Shown in pieces: positions 60,760-64,000 of a stretch of DNA of 64,000 nt; the first letter of the stretch is position 1, and each line of letters starts with the position of its first letter. The notes beneath the pieces are model-generated. The model had not been told where the DNA came from, searched no databases, and saw nothing but the letters and a program-made list of their open reading frames with translations. Position numbers and translations under genes: made by a program. The stretch spans positions 2,604,001-2,668,000 of the forward strand of contig NZ_CP070969.1 of assembly GCF_017086365.1 (NCBI RefSeq), in the 5' to 3' direction. The stretch comes from Paenibacillus tianjinensis. Its GTDB lineage: Bacteria; Bacillota; Bacilli; Paenibacillales; Paenibacillaceae.

Positions 60760-61605
60760 TTAATTCGATAAGCAATATAAAAGTACCGCCTGATGCATGT
60801 ACAACAAATTCTTTTTGAACTGGAATCCGGCAAAATAAGGCGAGTCAATGACATCTGCGCTGACCTCTTCGTTCCGGTAGAAGGGAGGACAGGGGTTAAG
60901 TAAGGCGCCGGGACGGGTACGCTTCATCCGTTCCAGTGTAATTTGATAGAGTTTCAAGTACTCAGCAGTCTTAAATTCTTTAGGTAAGGAGTCGGTCAGA
61001 ATGATATCACTTTCCGGCAGAATATCATCCAGACTGGTTATGTATTTATAGTTATCTGTATCCGGCCCCAGTGCATTTCCAGCCGTACACACATGGTTAA
61101 AGGTAAGGTTCATAACCTTGGCTATTTCGAACCAGGTTCTTGAAATGTTGCTAGCTGGTCCTACGAAGGTATAGGCCAGTTCCCGGTAATTTTCTCTGAT
61201 TTGGCTGATCGAAAATAAATCACTTAAAATTTCGCAGGGGTGGTTACGGGCAGTCATTGCATTAATGATTGGTATAGAGGAGTGTACAGACATTTCAACC
61301 AGTTTGGTGAAGCTGGAATGCCTGGCAACAACACCATCGGCCCAGTTTTCGAGGTAATGGATTACATCGCTTGATTGCTCCCGCTTATCCAGTGTTTCCG
61401 GAGGGAACATCATATATTTGCCTCCTAAATCCTGAATACCCTTTTCAAACGTAATGCGTGTCCTCAGACTGGATTCCGGAAAGAACAGGACGAAGGTTTT
61501 ATCCTTCAAAAGCTGTGGCGGCTTTTCCGAGCTTAAATGGCGGGCCAATTGAAAAAGCTCAATAATTTGCTGTGAACTCAGGCTTTCAAGATCGAGTAGA
61601 TGCAT
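60760..61605 (-). CDS. Aspartate/ornithine carbamoyltransferase-family enzyme
   Basis: The 281-aa protein has the carbamoyl-phosphate motif SLRTR (in PESSLRTRITFEKG), second-domain motif NHPCEILSDLF where HPCQ is expected and an amino-acid-side motif NPCPPFYRNEEVS like the HCLP loop of ornithine transcarbamylases. SLRTR in place of STRTR is what I recall in acetyl- and succinyl-ornithine transcarbamylases. It is short for the family and the HPC-Glu change is unusual. ATG 61605 follows AAAGGAGGGG. No arg genes are adjacent. Substrate uncertain. Confidence 0.7.
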   Translation of the reverse strand: MHLLDLESLSSQQIIELFQLARHLSSEKPPQLLKDKTFVLFFPESSLRTRITFEKGIQDLGGKYMMFPPETLDKREQSSDVIHYLENWADGVVARHSSFTKLVEMSVHSSIPIINAMTARNHPCEILSDLFSISQIRENYRELAYTFVGPASNISRTWFEIAKVMNLTFNHVCTAGNALGPDTDNYKYITSLDDILPESDIILTDSLPKEFKTAEYLKLYQITLERMKRTRPGALLNPCPPFYRNEEVSADVIDSPYFAGFQFKKNLLYMHQAVLLYCLSN

Positions 61606-61654
61606 TAAGTCCCCTCCTTTAGTATTCACCGGTACCAGCATATTGCCAATCACA

Positions 61655-61687
61655 CAGGGCACCGGCGGATAATCCCGCCAGGCCCTG
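61655..61687. other. Stable hairpin between telA and carbamoyltransferase genes
   Basis: CAGGGC..GGCGG pairs with CCGCC..GCCCTG with one bulge and one mismatch. There is no T tract, so it may be an RNA stability or processing element rather than a terminator. Confidence 0.4.
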
Positions 61688-61710
61688 CGATAGCATGTGG
61701 TTAATCACCA

Positions 61711-62850
61711 TTATAGTCCGAGGGTAGAACCTTTTTCCAGACGCAGAATCTGCTTCTCGCCGGTATCGGCCAATTCGCGGAACTGGCTGATGGTTTCACG
61801 CATTTTGGGAAGGGCCTCCTGCTTGTAAGTGCTGATGGAGTCCAGCGCAGACAACACATCGGAGAACGCCTGTTTAAGCGTATCGGCAGAAATACTGGTT
61901 TCAAGCGACTGCTTATGGATTGCAGCTCCTTGCTCTTTAAGCATTCTTGAAGTGCCGCTGATCAGATTGTCTGTTGTCTGATTCAGCAGCTCGATTTTTT
62001 TCAGCACAATCCTCTGGTTATATAATGCGCTGGCAACCGTAACCGAAATCTTAAGGGCCGAGACGGTTACGTTTCTGGCTCTGTCCACACCCCGGATCAG
62101 CTCTTTGTTATTTCGGATGACGACCTCGATGGCCATGATTCCCTGCTGGTTGACGACCAGCATCTGCTGCAGATCCATCACCCGCTGGCGGAGCGGGAAA
62201 AGAACCTCCTCTGTAATAAAGCGGATTTTGTCCTCGGACTCGCCGCGCACCTTGGCAGCCTCAATCTGCGTCTCAATTTCCTGATCCATCAGGAGTCCGA
62301 GCTGAATTTCCTTTTGCAGCTTTTTAGTCAGTTCACGAAGGGTCTGCTGTTCAATTTCGAGTGTTGTATTATCATTTTTAAGAATGGTTTTGCCTTTATC
62401 CAAAGATTGAATGATGTCAGAGATAACAGCGTCAGCTTTCTGGTATTTAGCGAAATAAGTGCGCAGCGGGTTAAAAAATTTGCCTAACAGCCCGCTTTTG
62501 GCAAAGTCGACGGCACTCGGGTCTAAATCTTTCAGCTGCAGATGCAGCTCTGTTAAACCTTTAGCGACCTGGCCGCCTTCATCACCGGTTTTGGAGAGAT
62601 TGCCCACGGACACCTGAAGGAGGGAGTTCTTCTCCGAGGAAGAGCGCATGGTGCCCATTCCGAAGCTGTCAATGGATTGCAATACTGCTTTACGTTTCTC
62701 CAGGGACTCCAGATCTAACTCAAGGATGCTCGAAACATTGCTAATCGCAAGCTCTTTCAACACTGTAATCTCTTCAGGCTCGGGCTTTACCTCCTCGGCA
62801 ATCGCAGACCTCAGCTTCTCAGCGTTTGGAATTTCCATCGTAAATGTCAT
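61711..62850 (-). CDS. TelA/KlaA-family tellurite-resistance-type protein
   Basis: The 379-aa helical protein of the TelA family shows long amphipathic segments and GVDRARNVTVSALKISVTVASAL, a conserved central stretch. Members occur in tellurium- and toxic-anion-resistance and phage-defence contexts; the biochemical role is unknown. It starts 23 bp after the VWA/SBP gene on the same strand, forming an operon that matches known TelA-VWA pairs in Firmicutes. No TerD genes are in the window. Confidence 0.85.
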   Translation of the reverse strand: MTFTMEIPNAEKLRSAIAEEVKPEPEEITVLKELAISNVSSILELDLESLEKRKAVLQSIDSFGMGTMRSSSEKNSLLQVSVGNLSKTGDEGGQVAKGLTELHLQLKDLDPSAVDFAKSGLLGKFFNPLRTYFAKYQKADAVISDIIQSLDKGKTILKNDNTTLEIEQQTLRELTKKLQKEIQLGLLMDQEIETQIEAAKVRGESEDKIRFITEEVLFPLRQRVMDLQQMLVVNQQGIMAIEVVIRNNKELIRGVDRARNVTVSALKISVTVASALYNQRIVLKKIELLNQTTDNLISGTSRMLKEQGAAIHKQSLETSISADTLKQAFSDVLSALDSISTYKQEALPKMRETISQFRELADTGEKQILRLEKGSTLGL

Positions 62851-62873
62851 GACAGGCCTCCTAAGTAAGTATT

Positions 62874-64000
62874 TTACATTTGGACATTCAGCAGATTGCC
62901 GATTTTGTAGACGACGTCATCTGTATCGGCATTGATATTAGCTGCTTCGTTGATGCTTGAAATGCTCTCCAGTGCTTTGATGTTGGCGTTATAGCCAATT
63001 GTATAAACCGGGATTTTGTAGGTTTCGATCAAGCCCCTAATATCATTGAGGGAATGACCCTCGTTGGTTTCTCCGTCACTGAGCAGGAAAATCACAGGTT
63101 TTACCCCGGTGTTCAGGGCGAGTTCATCCTGCAGCATTTTCATGGCCACCACCAAGCCGTCAAAAGTAGCCGTACCCCCTGTAGCCTGCAGGCTGTTAAC
63201 CGCACCGACAAACATCGATTGCTGGTTGGTATCGTATTTGGCGATGGGGAGGTTGATGGTTACGTCACTGGAGTACGAGACAAAGCCGATGCTGTTGTCT
63301 TTTCCCAGATTCTTCTGGCCTTTGAGCAGCGATTCCTTGAGACGGTTCAGCGGTTCACCGGCCATGCTGCCGGAGACGTCAGCCACGAATACCGCTGCGA
63401 CCTTAGTGCTGCCGTTTTTCTTTTCTTTCCACAGCTTCTGCGCAGAGGAGAGGAGATTACCGTCCAACGGTGGCAGTTCGGAGACGTAGTCATTCAGGCC
63501 GTTGAACCCTTTGGCCTCTGCTAACTTCTGATACTTATCCTGCGCGGTAAATTTAGCGAACTTTTGGATAATCTCCTTTTTGGCCTGCGGCAGATCCCCT
63601 AGAGCATAGAGCGGACTGTCATGCCGTACCCCAAACGGAGTGAAGACATAACCGCTTTTCAGGTCGGATGCATTGACAAAGGTCTGATATTCCAGGACAA
63701 ATGCATCCAGCATTCCCGACTTGGCTGCATCCCGCATCTGCAGGGTAGTGGAGGCGATAAACGGTACATTAGCCTGGAATTTCTCGAACCCCTGAACCGC
63801 TTCCTCACTCAGCAGATCCGAGCTGTCAAAAGTACTTAAAGCAGTTACCAGAAAATTAAGGCCGGTTGAACTGGCAAAAGGATCGGTATATCCCATGGCA
63901 AGCTCGTTAGCAGCAATCGCATCGGTAATCGTTTTGACGTTTATAGCGCCGTATTTCTCTACCAGCTCGTCATATTTTTTCTTTCCTGTTACTACACCTG
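62874..64000 (-). CDS. Solute-binding-like plus VWA domain protein, 5' truncated by window
   Basis: The frame is open at the window edge; the ATG at 63896 is internal. The visible part has a substrate-binding-protein-like domain (MGYTDPFASSTGLNFLVTAL, up to about base 63450) and then a C-terminal VWA domain with MIDAS motif DVSGSMAG, a conserved TGGTAT loop and LLSDGETNEG. The combination suggests an extracytoplasmic or membrane-bound protein partnering the TelA product. It is likely the first or second gene of the operon. Confidence 0.8.
   Translation of the reverse strand, partial: GVVTGKKKYDELVEKYGAINVKTITDAIAANELAMGYTDPFASSTGLNFLVTALSTFDSSDLLSEEAVQGFEKFQANVPFIASTTLQMRDAAKSGMLDAFVLEYQTFVNASDLKSGYVFTPFGVRHDSPLYALGDLPQAKKEIIQKFAKFTAQDKYQKLAEAKGFNGLNDYVSELPPLDGNLLSSAQKLWKEKKNGSTKVAAVFVADVSGSMAGEPLNRLKESLLKGQKNLGKDNSIGFVSYSSDVTINLPIAKYDTNQQSMFVGAVNSLQATGGTATFDGLVVAMKMLQDELALNTGVKPVIFLLSDGETNEGHSLNDIRGLIETYKIPVYTIGYNANIKALESISSINEAANINADTDDVVYKIGNLLNVQM

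Overview
The window looks like a chromosomal segment of a Paenibacillus-type Bacillales bacterium. GC is moderate, most genes have strong AGGAGG-type ribosome binding sites, and hairpin-plus-T-run terminators separate most transcription units. The gene families (Fur close to the Bacillus type, thiMDE, TcyABC-like importer, M29 aminopeptidase, DUF4179 anti-sigma factor, many LacI/AraC-controlled sugar loci) fit that group. The species call is inference. No rRNA, tRNA or CRISPR array was seen.

Layout. 1-6.4 kb: end of a VWA-domain gene, asd, a 56-aa basic peptide, rluF, a MarR/ABC-exporter pair and an acetyltransferase. 6.4-12.1 kb: thiamine region. thiM-thiD-thiE form a salvage operon; thiZ-thiX-thiY encode a pyrimidine-precursor ABC importer behind a TPP riboswitch with its own terminator. 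Between them lies a repeat-rich 0.5 kb gap with a tandemly repeated leader, an 8-bp minisatellite and a 30-aa zinc-ribbon peptide. 12.1-21.1 kb: TetR/MFS efflux pair with two perfect operators, TcyABC-like importer, two exported or uncharacterised proteins, fur with a candidate autoregulatory box, AIM24-like protein and an AraC regulator.

21.4-26.6 kb: a five-gene sugar cassette (two TIM-barrel isomerases/epimerases, two Gfo/Idh/MocA oxidoreductases, one APH-type kinase), split by a structured dispersed repeat. 26.9-45.4 kb: mostly housekeeping and single-function genes: an orphan OppD-like ATPase, an arabinanase-like GH43 lipoprotein, an orphan fabF facing an XRE regulator, a CitA-like citrate synthase, exoA, a VanZ/RDD-amidase-serine hydrolase operon, an M29 aminopeptidase, an ECF sigma/anti-sigma pair and PhzF. 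45.5-49.6 kb: a Fur-boxed heme monooxygenase gene, then a decayed accessory strip. It holds an IS256-family element inserted in a secreted-protein gene, a 38-aa membrane peptide, a transposase remnant, the second copy of the structured repeat and a twice-frameshifted lipoprotein gene.

49.8-60.1 kb: a glycan locus of binding protein, two permeases, LacI, GH3 and a giant GH94 phosphorylase. The composition matches the 1,2-beta-oligoglucan (sophorooligosaccharide) locus described in Listeria innocua, with repeated LacI-type operators in front of both transcription units. 60.1-64 kb: YbaK-like deacylase, a carbamoyltransferase-family enzyme, TelA and a solute-binding/VWA protein that runs off the window.

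The strongest candidates for something undescribed are the ~137-nt structured dispersed element with compensatory base changes, the repeated thiM leader, and the tiny zinc-ribbon peptide.
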